This document shows, one piece after another, positions 1-11,374 of a stretch of 64,000 nt of DNA (position 1 is its first letter; every line of letters begins with the position of its first letter). Where the stretch lies: assembly GCA_012861695.1 (NCBI GenBank), contig JAAOOA010000006.1, forward strand, positions 28,067,811-28,131,810. Direction: 5' to 3'. The notes beneath the pieces were generated by a model. The model was not told the DNA's origin and made no database searches. It saw only the letters and a program-made list of their open reading frames with translations. The position numbers were made by a program, and so were the translations under genes. Origin of the DNA: Trematomus loennbergii. Its lineage: Eukaryota; Chordata; Actinopteri; Perciformes; Nototheniidae.

Positions 1-848
1 GCTTTCAATATTTTTCATGTGCGATTCTAACGCTTTCAGAAAGTGAAACATACAGCATCATTTGAGAAAAATAAATCAAAATAAGCGTTATAAATGAACC
101 CTGACTACTTGTGTTTAGGACTCACTGTATTTTGCTACTCTCTAGGTCTGTGGGCCAAATCCAGATATGGGGGGGGGGGGGGTTCTGTTAGAAGGTGCGA
201 CGGGGGAGGGGGGAGAGAGTTAGACGCTCGTGAATTGTCAACGGGGGGGGGCCTCTCTGCACGGAGGAGCCGCGGAGAAGTGAATCACAGTGATCTGCTA
301 TTTTAAAGTAAATTCAACACATATCGACCCTAAATATAGCATATATTAAGAACGAGAAAGTGTTAACATCGTTTTTTGTAAACATATGACCAATGTGCGA
401 GGGTGATGACATCAGAGCATCGTCCTATGGGCTTAGCCCCGGACAGGTACAACAGGTATTCACTCAGAGGGGGGTAGTTACCATTTACATGTCAAAAAGC
501 AACAAACAGTGGGCGGGTGGGGGATGGTGAACGTTTACATTTATCTACAGAATACATTTAATTTAAGGGGAGCAGTTACTGAGAAGTATATAATGAGAAC
601 TGCTACCAATGGTGGCCTATTTAGTTTATTAAGAAATACATATTTGTAGCTTTTTTTTATCTGCAGTAGGAAATGCAGAGAGTAGCGACAGGGCTGGTCC
701 AACCTGATCTGTAAAGTGATCTAACTAAGTGCTATTCATTTTCTTGACGGGGAAGTGCAGTGTAAATGGGGGGCTTATATGCATTTGAAAAGCAATATAA
801 ATCACACAGTTCGTATACAATAGGCATTAAAAGCACCATCGATAACCA
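1..848. other. No gene recognised; left flank
   Basis: AT-rich unique-looking sequence with no convincing coding frame. It holds a G-run near 171-182 and a second near 243-250, which make the short ORF there implausible. A G-rich stretch near 510-530 loosely resembles sequence near 56700. Nothing else is supported. Confidence 0.5.
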
Positions 849-1319
849 TTGCCCTTCTCCCTCTTAGGTGCCTTGCAAACAATGGACGTCCGCTCTCGGG
901 AGCGTCGGAGTGGTGCGGTCACCCTAAGTGACAGACCTAAAGTATCCGGGATTCAGGCATCTTCCCTGGCTTGTACATTTTTGGTGATGCGCCCTGGAGA
1001 TATCAGCCTATTTTTAACAACTTTTCCCAGCTTTTCAAACATTTATTCCGGGGTTTTAGCCAGTCATTTTGCAAGAAATCATTTAACATTAACGGTCTCC
1101 TGAAAAAGCACATATTCTGTGCATTTTCAGGAGAGCGTCTATGTTAAATAATTTCGTGCAAAATGACTGTCTAAAACTCTCTTCCAGACATTTAAAAATA
1201 CTTTCCCCGACCATTTAAACATTATTTCTGGGTGGTAAAGTGCAGTTAAGCGGCCTGGAGGTATTATACTATTTCAAACAACTTTTCCCCGCCTTTCAAA
1301 GACTTATTCCTGGGTACAA
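849..1319. repeat. Inverted YR-element 3' fragments with a long hairpin
   Basis: Positions 947-1005 read, in reverse complement, as one unit of the 80-bp repeat found downstream of the recombinase genes (14121-14420 and 27291-27530). A second inverted scrap lies near 1244-1270. Between them, 1060-1112 and 1118-1170 form an imperfect inverted repeat with arms of about 50 bp and a loop of about 5 bp; the outer arms are CAGTCATTTTGCA and its complement. This marks the left part of the YR-element cluster as rearranged. Confidence 0.6.
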
Positions 1320-2213
1320 GTGTTATCTTTCCCCCCCTGGGTGTGTGTGAGACAAGTGAAGTGAGTCAGCCTGCCAACAAGCAGCAGTGTGCTGTCATTT
1401 GAAACATGTTCCCCCACAGTTTAACACACTTTTACCTGTGTTTTGAGGACTCTTTCCTGGGTCAATGTGTCCTCTTTCTCCCCCCCTGGGTGTGTGGAGA
1501 CAAGTGAAGTGAGTCAGCCTGCCAACAAGCAGCAGTGTGCTGTCATTTGAAACATGTTCCCCCACAGTTTACACACTTTTACCTGTGCTTTGAGGACTCT
1601 TTCCTGGGTCAATGTGTCCTCTTTCTCCCCCCCCTGGGTGTGTGTGAGACAAGTGAAGTGAGTCAGCCTGCCAACAAGCAGCAGTGTGCTGTCATTTGAA
1701 ACATGTTCCCCCACAGTTTAACACACTTTTACCTGTGTTTTGAGGACTCTTTCCTGGGTCAATGTGTCCTCTTTCTCCCCCCTGGGTGTGTGTGAGACAA
1801 GTGAAGTGAGTCAGCCTGCCAACAAGCAGCAGTGTGCTGTCATTTGAAACATGTTCCCCCACACTGTAACACACTTTTACCTGTGTTTTGAGGCTTCTTT
1901 CCTGGGTCAATGTGTCCTCTTTCTCCCCCCTGGGTGTGTGTGAGAGACAAGTGAAGTGAGTCAGCCTGCCAACAAGCAGCAGTGTGCTGTCATTTGAAAC
2001 ATGTTCCCCACACTGTGACTACTGTACCAGCTTTCGAGCACTCTTTCCTGGGTCAATGTGTCCTCTTTCTCCCCCCCCTGGGTGTGTGTGAGACAAGTGA
2101 AGTGAGTCAGCCTGCCAACAAGCAGCAGTGTGCTGTCATTTGAAACATGTTACCCCACAGTGTGACTATGCTGTAGCCACGTTTCGAGCACTCTTTCCTG
2201 GGTCGAAAAGACA
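1320..2213. repeat. Minisatellite S1, about 147-151 bp unit, six units
   Basis: Tandem units share GAGACAAGTGAAGTGAGTCA, a C-run followed by TGGGTGTGTG, and TTTGAAACATGTT. Starts fall near 1337, 1488, 1640, 1785, 1932 and 2086. A related shorter unit occurs at 46021-46380 and 48290-48560 beside other YR-element 3' sequence, so S1 belongs to the same element family. Short minus-strand ORFs here only reflect the repeat. Confidence 0.8.
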
Positions 2214-2311
2214 TGTGCTGTAACCTGGTTCTCTCCCAGTACTGGGTACTAGTTAATGCCACTATCACCACCACATTTAAACCAGATGAAGTGGTAGTTA
2301 TCCGGGGTGTT

Positions 2312-3225
2312 GCAGAGTCATTTTCAGGCTCCTCTCCACAATTGTCCCCCTAAAATGATTTTAAATCATTATTTTTGCATTTAAATGCATGTATTCTATC
2401 ATTTATATGGTTCCCCAACACAATGCACATAGTCTGGAGCTCACTGGGGTCCTGCATATCATTTAATCAGGCGTTTTAACACTTTTTCCCATGAAAATGA
2501 TTTTTAATCACTATCATGGGGCTATGAAAATAAAATTCCCGGTAATGCAGAGCACAAGTGCACCTTTTACTATTTAAATGTATTTGTATTATATATATTT
2601 GGGCTAGAAAGGGGACCTCTCTGGGTGATTTAGTCAGTTTATGGAGCTTTGCCCACAAATCCTGGATGATCCAGGCCGAATTTGGGTGCTCATAGGCGGC
2701 CTGCCAGGCGTCCCCACCCGTGGAAAGCAAAAAAAAGTGAAGAAAACGCTTAATTATATCTTAAAACAGAGTCATTTTCAGGCTCCTCTCCACAATTGTC
2801 CCCCTAAAATGATTTTAAATCATTATTTTTGCATTTAAATGCATTTATTCTATCATTTATATGGTTCCCCAACACAATGCACATAGTCTGGAGCTCACTG
2901 GGGTCCTGCATATAATTTAATCAGGCGTTTTAACACTTTTTCCCATGAAAATGATTTTTAATCACTATCATGGGGCTATGAAAATAAAATTCCGGGTAAT
3001 GCAGAGCACAAGTGCACCTTTTACTATTTAAATGTATTTGTATTATATATATTTGGGCTAGGTAGGGGACCTCTCTGGGTGATTTAGTCAGTTTATGGAT
3101 TTTTTCCCACAAATCCTGGATGATCCAGGCCGAATTTGGGTGCTCATAGGCGGCCTGCCAGGCGCCCCCACCCGTGGAGCAAAAAAAAAGTGAAGAAAAC
3201 GCTTAATTATATCTTAAAATAATCA
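2312..3225. repeat. Tandem duplication S2, about 458 bp unit, two copies
   Basis: The segment beginning GAGTCATTTTCAGGC at about 2312 recurs at about 2770 with few differences and ends in an A-rich stretch. The tail of a third copy resumes right after the assembly gap at 7424-7636. S2 precedes the inverted-repeat boundary in both places. Confidence 0.8.
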
Positions 3226-3857
3226 AAAATGAAGTTTTGAAAAATTGTCAAATTTTTCTAAGTGCCAACGGGAGTAGTGGCCAGGTGTTTGGCGCTTCGG
3301 GCCGATTTTTCCCCTTCTCCGATGGTTGGTACAACGGAGAAGGGGAAAAAGTCCCTGGGCTTCATTTCCACTTCTCTGTCAAAAAGATTCATCCATAATT
3401 TTCAGACTACCTTCCGCACGAAATCAGAAACCCAGTTTTTGGGTGGACTCAGAAAAAATACGGCTGTTGGAAATCATGGAAGAATGTATCCGCTCACCAA
3501 GCACTCTGAGTGGGCCTCATTTTGTGCCTCAAGACCCCCCAGCCTGGTTCTCCCAATACTTTAAGTTCGACATGGAGGAATGCGAGGGCACTTTTGCAGG
3601 TGACTCTATTGATTATGAGGCACTATTTTGGGATGTATTTTTTACATTTTCCTGGTTCTCCAAATAGTTTAAGTGCGACATTTTGAGCCCTGGAGGAATG
3701 CGAGGGCACTTTTGCAGGTGACTCTACCCGATTATGAGGCACTATTTTGGGATGTATTTTTTACATTTTCCCGGTTCTCCAAATAGTTTAAGTGCGACAT
3801 TTTGAGCCCTGGAGGAATGCGAGGGCACTTTCCCGGTGACTCTACCCGATTTTGAGG
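3226..3857. repeat. YR-element copy 1 5' head with diverged R-0 units
   Basis: An A/T-rich lead-in and the inverted repeat are followed by a conserved block (3351-3560) also found at 7762-7970 and 17852-18060. From about 3561 come two to three units of 113-128 bp carrying GGAGGAATGCGAGGGCACTT and ACTATTTTGGG. They are the diverged relatives of the 128-bp array that follows. No protein is supported. Confidence 0.7.
3306..3350. other. Perfect 16-13-16 inverted repeat, candidate recombinase site (copy 1)
   Basis: Left arm TTTTTCCCCTTCTCCG at 3306-3321 and its exact complement at 3335-3350 flank a 13-bp spacer at 3322-3334. The geometry, paired binding arms around a short spacer, resembles tyrosine-recombinase crossover sites. 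Everything to the right of the spacer is shared by all three element copies, while the left side differs in copy 3. The site function is inference; the inverted repeat is directly visible. Confidence 0.55.
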
Positions 3858-4590
3858 CACTATTTTGGGGTATAATTTTTACATTTTGACCCCTTTCCCC
3901 GGTTTTCACCAAAGTTGAGTTGGATGATTTCCACCATGGAGGAATGTCAGGGGAGTCCGCGGGGGACTCTTGCGGGGTCATGAGGCACTATTTTGGGGTA
4001 CAATTTTTCCATTTTGACCCCTTTCCCCGGTTCTCACCAAAGTTGAGTTGGATGATTTCCACCATGGAGGAATGTCAGGGGAGTCCGCGGGGGACTCTTG
4101 CGGGGTCATGAGGCACTATTTTGGGGTACAATTTTTCCATTTTGACCCCTTTCCCCGGTTCTCACCAAAGTTGAGTTGGATGATTTCCACCATGGAGGAA
4201 TGTCAGGGGAGTCCGCGGGGGACTCTTGCGGGGTCATGAGGCACTATTTTGGGGTACAATTTTTCCATTTTGACCCCTTTCCCCGGTTCTCACCAAAGTT
4301 GAGTTGGATGATTTCCACCATGGAGGAATGTCAGGGGAGTCCGCGGGGGACTCCTGCGGGGTCATGAGGCACTGTTTTGGGGTATATTTTTTACATTTTG
4401 ACCCCTTTCCCCGGTTCTCACCAAAGTTGAGTTGGGTGATTACGACCATGGAGGAATGTCAGGGGAGTCCGCGGGGGACTCCTGCGGGGTCATGAGACAC
4501 TGTTTTGGGGTATAATTTTTACATTTTGACCCCTTTCCCCGGTTCTCACCAAAGTTGAGTGTGATGATTGCTGAGTCATGATGCACTTTT
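3858..4590. repeat. Minisatellite R-A, 128-bp unit, about 5.5 units (copy 1)
   Basis: Units repeat exactly every 128 bp (for example 3920, 4048, 4176, 4304) and contain GGAGGAATGTCAGGGGAGTC and ACTATTTTGGGGTAC. Since 128 is not divisible by three, only short 63-aa frames arise. The last units are more diverged toward the next array. Confidence 0.85.
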
Positions 4591-4601
4591 TTGGGGGTAC
4601 C

Positions 4602-5729
4602 TCATTATCAACACGGACTAGAGATGTCTCGGAGATGGCTCGGACCCCACACCCTGGTTCTATGTAACCCTGGAGGAATGTCACATGAGTCGACAGGGGA
4701 CTGCTGCTGGCTAATGAAGGACTATTTTGGGGTACATTTCCCCCATTATCAACACGGACTAGAGATGTCTCGGAGATGGCTCGGACCCCACACCCTGGTT
4801 CTATGTAACCCTGGAGGAATGTCACATGAGTCGACAGGGGACTGCTGCTGGCTAATGAAGGACTATTTTGGGGTACATTTCCCCCATTATCAACACGGAC
4901 TAGAGATGTCTCGGAGATGGCTCGGACCCCACACCCTGGTTCTATGTAACCCTGGAGGAATGTCACATGAGTCGACAGGGGACTGCTGCTGGCTAATGAA
5001 GGACTATTTTGGGGTACATTTCCCCCATTATCAACACGGACTAGAGATGTCTCGGAGATGGCTCGGACCCCACACCCTGGTTCTATGTAACCCTGGAGGA
5101 ATGTCACATGAGTCGACAGGGGACTGCTGCTGGCTAATGAAGGACTATTTTGGGGTACATTTCCCCCATTATCAACACGGACTAGAGATGTCTCGGAGAT
5201 GGCTCGGACCCCACACCCTGGTTCTATGTAACCCTGGAGGAATGTCACATGAGTCGACAGGGGACTGCTGCTGGCTAATGAAGGACTATTTTGGGGTACA
5301 TTTCCCCCATTATCAACACGGACTAGAGATGTCTCGGAGATGGCTCGGACCCCACACCCTGGTTCTATGTAACCCTGGAGGAATGTCACATGAGTCGACA
5401 GGGGACTGCTGCTGGCTAATGAAGGACTATTTTGGGGTACATTTCCCCCATTATCAACACGGACTAGAGATGTCTCGGAGATGGCTCGGACCCCACACCC
5501 TGGTTCTATGTAACCCTGGAGGAATGTCACATGAGTCGACAGGGGACTGCTGCTGGCTAATGAAGGACTATTTTGGGGTACATTTCCCCCATTATCAACA
5601 TGGACTAGAGATGTCTCGGAGATGGCTCGGACCCCACACCCTGGTTCTATGTAACCCTGGAGGAATGTCACATGAGTCGACAGGGGACTGCTGCTGGCTA
5701 ATGAAGCACTATTTCTGGGTACTTTTTTT
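4602..5729. repeat. Minisatellite R-B, 141-bp unit, eight units (copy 1)
   Basis: Nearly identical 141-bp units, each with GACTAGAGATGTCTCGGAGA and GGAATGTCACATGAGTCGAC. The 141-bp period keeps every frame in register, which produces long spurious frames on both strands (4490-5743 minus, 4591-5757 plus). R-B and R-A share the GGAGGAATGTCA...GGGGACT...ACTATTTTGGGGTAC block and so come from one ancestral unit. Copy 2 has only four units. Confidence 0.9.
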
Positions 5730-5740
5730 TCATTTTCACC

Positions 5741-6208
5741 CAAATTTCCCTGGATGAAATATTTTTTAGTTTTTTTTTGTTTTTAGCCCAGTTTTGGCCA
5801 CAGCGTTGCCTGGAGGATAGGACCGAGATATGACAGACTCTCTGGCCGCCTCACAAGTCACTATTGTCGGACACTTTCTTTGCTTTACCCCGGTTCTATC
5901 ACTCTTTCCTCCTTTGACCATACAACCCGTTTCCTGCTGGGGTGGTGCCTGGTTCCGGGGTACCCCAAACCCTCTCATGGTCGGGGCACCATGTATGGAT
6001 GCATCGGACCCAATGTTGCCATCACCAGCCCCGCGTTGGTGCGGAAGTGGGACCATCTGACCCGGTGGTAACCCAATACTTCCCTTCGTCCATGCACCAT
6101 GAATTGATGCATCGGACCCAGTGTCGCAACCACCGCTCACGCTAACGCATATAAACGGAGAACTATAACATCATTTTGATCAAATTCATTATGTGTGTTT
6201 CAGTAAGG
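5741..6208 (+). promoter_or_regulatory. YR gene leader and promoter region, copy 1
   Basis: A non-repetitive leader identical to 10907-11374 and close to 19020-19491. A TATAAA at 6150-6155 lies 54 bp before the ATG at 6209. A TTTCAG just upstream of the ATG could be a splice acceptor. The TATA assignment rests on motif and position only. Confidence 0.5.
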
Positions 6209-7323
6209 ATGTCATCTGAATGCCCGGTGTGCAGACTCTTCTATCTGGCATTGAACAAACACCTTAAGCACAAGCATGCAGTGCGGAACTTGGAGGAGAG
6301 GGGAATCCTCCTGAAAATAGCCAGTGGAAGGATAAATGTTCGGACCAAACCCTGTCCCATCGCTGGGTGTTCGTACGCTGGGAAGAGACTGGACCGTCAT
6401 GTAAAACATGACCACCCTGAGTTGTCCCGACATGAGGCACAGCAGGTCATGGCAAGGCTGAAGCATAGTGTGGCACTGCAGTTGCTCCATGACCTCCGTG
6501 AGACTAACCCCATCATTGGAATGGCTACATCATTGGATATAGACAATGAGGGGGAATACCCCGGGCACCCTCCACCCTTCTCCCCACATACCGAGTGTGA
6601 CAACGAGGACTGCAGGCAGGTGATGCTGGAAAATGTGGCATTGAGGGCTCAGAAGGATGCCCTCAATGATGAGGTGAAGACCCTGCGCTCCAGGCTGAAA
6701 AAGGAGCTAAAACCCAGGAAGCAGAGTGCTGCTGTTCTTGAGGAAGAGGACGAATGTATACGATTTAAGGGCCTGGCAATCCCAAGTACCTCCGGCATAA
6801 ACACAGTAGCCTCAGGCAGCAATACCCCTGTGAAGACCCCGGTGAAGACTGTCATGCAGTCCCCAGTAACCTCCGGTAGCGGGACCCCTGTGAAGACCCC
6901 GGTGAAGACTGTCATGCATTCCCCAGTAACCTCCGGTAGCGGGACCCCTGTGAAGACCCCGGTGAAGACTGTCATGCATTCCCCAGTAACCTCCGGTAGC
7001 GGGACCCCTGTGAAGACCCCGGTGAAGACTGTCATGCATTCCCCAGTAACCTCCGGTAGCGGGACCCCTGTGAGGAGCCCGGTGAAGACTGTCATGCTTG
7101 CAGTAGCCTCCGGTGGGAAGACACCGGTAAAGAACCCTGTGAAGAGCCAAGTGAAGACTGTAATGCTTGCAGTAGCCTCCGGTGGAAAGAGACCGGTCAA
7201 GAACCCTGTGAAGAGCCCAGTGAAGACTGTCATATTACCAGTTTCCTCCGGTAGCGAGACGCCTGTGAAGACCCCGGTGGAAACTGTCATGTTTGCAGTA
7301 GCCTCCGGTAGCGAGACCCCTGT
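6209..7323 (+). CDS. Tyrosine-recombinase gene, copy 1, 3' part lost in assembly gap
   Basis: The first roughly 371 codons match the complete gene at 11375-14116: two C2H2-like fingers (Cys5/Cys8/His18/His23 and Cys49/Cys54/His64/His69), a coiled coil, and the start of the S/T-P-V-K repeat domain. The frame runs straight into 100 Ns, so the catalytic domain is not visible. The start is the ATG at 6209, because the frame's earlier extension begins at a TTG. I see no difference from copy 2 over this stretch, so this may be a very recent duplicate or a haplotype/assembly duplicate. It is partial because of the gap, not demonstrably broken. Confidence 0.75.
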
Positions 7324-7423
7324 NNNNNNNNNNNNNNNNNNNNNNNNNNNNNNNNNNNNNNNNNNNNNNNNNNNNNNNNNNNNNNNNNNNNNNNNNNNNN
7401 NNNNNNNNNNNNNNNNNNNNNNN
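7324..7423. other. Assembly gap of 100 Ns
   Basis: Exactly 100 Ns, a conventional gap of unknown true length. It interrupts copy 1 inside the repeat domain and resumes inside an S2 unit, so copy 1's catalytic domain and 3' arrays and the following S1 and S2 sequence are probably hidden or collapsed here. Confidence 0.97.
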
Positions 7424-7716
7424 CACCTTTTACTATTTAAATGTATTTGTATTATATATATTTGGGCTAGGTAGGGGACCTCTCTGGGTGATTTAGTCAG
7501 TTTATGGATTTTTTCCCACAAATCCTGGATGATCCAGGCCGAATTTGGGTGCTCATAGGCGGCCTGCCAGGCGCCCCCACCCGTGGAGCAAAAAAAAAAG
7601 TGAAGAAAACGCTTAATTATATCTTAAAATAATCAAAAATGAAGTTTTGAAAAATTGTGAAATTTTTTCTAAGTGCCAACGGGAGTAGTGGCCAGGTGTT
7701 TGGCGCTTCGGGCCGA
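7424..7716. repeat. S2 tail preceding copy 2
   Basis: Matches 3015-3305 almost base for base: the end of the 458-bp S2 unit, the A-rich stretch and the lead-in to the inverted repeat. Confidence 0.8.
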
Positions 7717-7761
7717 TTTTTCCCCTTCTCCGATGGTTGGTACAACGGAGAAGGGGAAAAA
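7717..7761. other. Perfect 16-13-16 inverted repeat, candidate recombinase site (copy 2)
   Basis: Same arms and spacer as 3306-3350: left arm 7717-7732, spacer 7733-7745, right arm 7746-7761. It again sits at the S2/head boundary. Confidence 0.55.
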
Positions 7762-8149
7762 GTCCCTGGGCTTCATTTCCACTTCTCTGTCAAAAAGATT
7801 CATCCATGTTTTTCAGACTACCTTCCGCACGAAATCAGAAACCCAGTTTTTGGGTGGACTCAGAAAAAATACGGCTGTTGGAAATCATGGAAGAATGTAT
7901 CCGCTCACCAAGCACTCTGAGTGGGCCTCATTTTGTGCCTCAAGACCCCCCAGCCTGGTTCTCCCAACACTTGGAGGAATGCGAGGGCACTTTTGCAGGT
8001 GACTCTACCCGATTATGAGGCTCTATTTTGGGGCTTTTTTTTACATTTTCCCGGTTCTCCAAATAGTTTAAGTGTGACATTTTGAGCCCTGGAGGAATGC
8101 GAGGGCACTTTCCCGGTGACTCTACCCGATTTTGAGGCACTATTTGGGG
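7762..8149. repeat. Copy 2 5' head with R-0 units
   Basis: Conserved head block (to about 7970) followed by two diverged units with GGAGGAATGCGAGGGCACTT, as in copy 1. Confidence 0.7.
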
Positions 8150-9679
8150 GTATAATTTTTACATTTTGACCCCTTTCCACGGTTTTCACCAAAGTTGAGT
8201 TGGATGATTTCCTCCATGGAGGAATGTCAGGGGAGTCCGCGGGGGACTCTTGCGGGGTCATGAGGCACTATTCTGGGGTACAATTTTTCCATTTTGACCC
8301 CTTTCCCCGGTTCTCACCAAAGTTGAGTTGGATGATTTCCTCCATGGAGGAATGTCAGGGGAGTCCGCGGGGGACTCTTGCTGGGTCATGAGGCACTATT
8401 CTGGGGTACAATTTTTCCATTTTGACCCCTTTCCCCGGTTCTCACCAAAGTTGAGTTGGATGATTTCCTCCATGGAGGAATGTCAGGGGAGTCCGCGGGG
8501 GACTCTTGCTGGGTCATGAGGCACTATTCTGGGGTACAATTTTTCCATTTTGACCCCTTTCCCCGGTTCTCACCAAAGTTGAGTTGGATGATTTCCTCCA
8601 TGGAGGAATGTCAGGGGAGTCCGCGGGGGACTCTTGCTGGGTCATGAGGCACTATTCTGGGGTACAATTTTTCCATTTTGACCCCTTTCCCCGGTTCTCA
8701 CCAAAGTTGAGTTGGATGATTTCCTCCATGGAGGAATGTCAGGGGAGTCCGCGGGGGACTCTTGCTGGGTCATGAGGCACTATTCTGGGGTACAATTTTT
8801 CCATTTTGACCCCTTTCCCCGGTTCTCACCAAAGTTGAGTTGGATGATTTCCTCCATGGAGGAATGTCAGGGGAGTCCGCGGGGGACTCTTGCTGGGTCA
8901 TGAGGCACTATTCTGGGGTACAATTTTTCCATTTTGACCCCTTTCCCCGGTTCTCACCAAAGTTGAGTTGGATGATTTCCTCCATGGAGGAATGTCAGGG
9001 GAGTCCGCGGGGGACTCTTGCTGGGTCATGAGGCACTATTCTGGGGTACAATTTTTCCATTTTGACCCCTTTCCCCGGTTCTCACCAAAGTTGAGTTGGA
9101 TGATTTCCTCCATGGAGGAATGTCAGGGGAGTCCGCGGGGGACTCTTGCTGGGTCATGAGGCACTATTCTGGGGTACAATTTTTCCATTTTGACCCCTTT
9201 CCCCGGTTCTCACCAAAGTTGAGTTGGATGATTTCCTCCATGGAGGAATGTCAGGGGAGTCCGCGGGGGACTCTTGCTGGGTCATGAGGCACTATTCTGG
9301 GGTACAATTTTTCCATTTTGACCCCTTTCCCCGGTTCTCACCAAAGTTGAGTTGGATGATTTCCTCCATGGAGGAATGTCAGGGGAGTCCGCGGGGGACT
9401 CTTGCTGGGTCATGAGGCACTATTCTGGGGTACAATTTTTCCATTTTGACCCCTTTCCCCGGTTCTCACCAAAGTTGAGTTGGATGATTTCCTCCATGGA
9501 GGAATGTCAGGGGAGTCCGCGGGGGACTCTTGCTGGGTCATGAGGCACTATTCTGGGGTACAATTTTTCCATTTTGACCCCTTTCCCCGGTTCTCACCAA
9601 AGTTGAGTTGGATGATTTCCTCCATGGAGGAATGTCAGGGGAGTCCGCGGGGGACTCTTGCGGGGTCATGAGGCACTAT
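8150..9679. repeat. Minisatellite R-A, 128-bp unit, twelve units (copy 2)
   Basis: Units recur every 128 bp from 8200 to 9608 and are nearly identical. They differ from copy 1 at a diagnostic site (TTTCCTCCATGG here, TTTCCACCATGG there), so this array was homogenised separately even though the neighbouring gene is identical. Confidence 0.9.
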
Positions 9680-9950
9680 TTTCGGACACTTTTTTCACAT
9701 TTTCCCCCCTTTTGCCCGGTTCTTTTTATTTTTCTTTTTTTTCCTGTTTTGGCCCGTTTGACCCGGTTCCTTCTCCCGGGGGCACTGCCCGGTCCCGGGT
9801 GCCCCCCCAGGGCTCTAGTACAGCCGTTTCACCCCGTACGTTGACGGATTTTGACCATTTTTGCTGCGTTCTCCTCCTCCTCTCCTCTCCTCTCCTCTCT
9901 CCTCTCACTGATCGAATGGCAAACGTGACCCGCCATCGGAGGGCCTCCGC
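9680..9950. other. GC-rich spacer with a pyrimidine microsatellite
   Basis: Unique-looking sequence between two head blocks of copy 2. It includes a CTCCTC-type microsatellite near 9870-9907. It ends where the head block resumes at GGCTGTTGGAAATC, so two element heads are joined here. No gene is seen. Confidence 0.6.
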
Positions 9951-10331
9951 CGGCTGTTGGAAATCATGGAAGAATGTATCCGCTCACCAAGCACTCTGAG
10001 TGGGCCTCATTTTGTGCCTCAAGACCCCCCAGCCTGGTTCTCCCAACACTTGGAGGAATGCGAGGGCACTTTTGCAGGTGACTCTACCCGATTATGAGGC
10101 ACTATTTGGGGGTATAATTTTTACATTTTGACCCCTTTCCCCGGTTTTCACCAAAGTTGAGTTGGATGATTTCCACCATGGAGGAATGTCAGGGGAGTCC
10201 GCGGGGGACTCCTGCGGGGTCATGAGGCACTGTTTTGGGGTATATTTTTTACATTTTGACCCCTTTCCCCGGTTCTCACCAAAGTTGAGTGTGATGATTG
10301 CTGAGTCATGATGCACTTTTTTGGGGGTACC
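9951..10331. repeat. Second partial head block and R-A units (copy 2)
   Basis: Positions 9951-10080 repeat 7875-8010 and are followed by about two R-A units and the transition into R-B. This internal duplication suggests copy 2 is a fusion of two element heads. Confidence 0.7.
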
Positions 10332-10895
10332 TCATTATCAACACGGACTAGAGATGTCTCGGAGATGGCTCGGACCCCACACCCTGGTTCTATGTAACCC
10401 TGGAGGAATGTCACATGAGTCGACAGGGGACTGCTGCTGGCTAATGAAGGACTATTTTGGGGTACATTTCCCCCATTATCAACACGGACTAGAGATGTCT
10501 CGGAGATGGCTCGGACCCCACACCCTGGTTCTATGTAACCCTGGAGGAATGTCACATGAGTCGACAGGGGACTGCTGCTGGCTAATGAAGGACTATTTTG
10601 GGGTACATTTCCCCCATTATCAACACGGACTAGAGATGTCTCGGAGATGGCTCGGACCCCACACCCTGGTTCTATGTAACCCTGGAGGAATGTCACATGA
10701 GTCGACAGGGGACTGCTGCTGGCTAATGAAGGACTATTTTGGGGTACATTTCCCCCATTATCAACATGGACTAGAGATGTCTCGGAGATGGCTCGGACCC
10801 CACACCCTGGTTCTATGTAACCCTGGAGGAATGTCACATGAGTCGACAGGGGACTGCTGCTGGCTAATGAAGCACTATTTCTGGGTACTTTTTTT
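10332..10895. repeat. Minisatellite R-B, 141-bp unit, four units (copy 2)
   Basis: Same 141-bp unit as 4602-5729 with four units instead of eight. The flanks on both sides are identical to copy 1, so array length differs between otherwise identical copies. Confidence 0.9.
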
Positions 10896-11374
10896 TCATT
10901 TTCACCCAAATTTCCCTGGATGAAATATTTTTTAGTTTTTTTTTGTTTTTAGCCCAGTTTTGGCCACAGCGTTGCCTGGAGGATAGGACCGAGATATGAC
11001 AGACTCTCTGGCCGCCTCACAAGTCACTATTGTCGGACACTTTCTTTGCTTTACCCCGGTTCTATCACTCTTTCCTCCTTTGACCATACAACCCGTTTCC
11101 TGCTGGGGTGGTGCCTGGTTCCGGGGTACCCCAAACCCTCTCATGGTCGGGGCACCATGTATGGATGCATCGGACCCAATGTTGCCATCACCAGCCCCGC
11201 GTTGGTGCGGAAGTGGGACCATCTGACCCGGTGGTAACCCAATACTTCCCTTCGTCCATGCACCATGAATTGATGCATCGGACCCAGTGTCGCAACCACC
11301 GCTCACGCTAACGCATATAAACGGAGAACTATAACATCATTTTGATCAAATTCATTATGTGTGTTTCAGTAAGG
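10896..11374 (+). promoter_or_regulatory. YR gene leader with TATA box, copy 2
   Basis: Leader before the intact recombinase gene. TATAAA at 11316-11321 lies 54 bp upstream of the ATG at 11375, and the same motif is conserved in all three copies. The start codon has A at -3. A TTTCAG at about 11364-11369 could be an acceptor for an upstream non-coding exon. Motif-based only. Confidence 0.5.

Noticed and set aside
94..306. Gly/Arg-rich 70-aa ORF
   Set aside because: Driven by G-runs with no supporting structure.
4490..5757. Long overlapping ORFs of 417 aa (minus) and 388 aa (plus)
   Set aside because: They are created by a 141-bp repeat unit divisible by three and lacking stops. Both strands are open and the unit has no protein signature.
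8150..9679. CRISPR-like regular array
   Set aside because: Units are contiguous, nearly identical 128-bp repeats without distinct spacers, in a vertebrate genome with no cas genes.
8200..9799. Series of 63-aa ORFs every 128 bp
   Set aside because: Pure consequence of the R-A minisatellite; each frame ends in the next unit.
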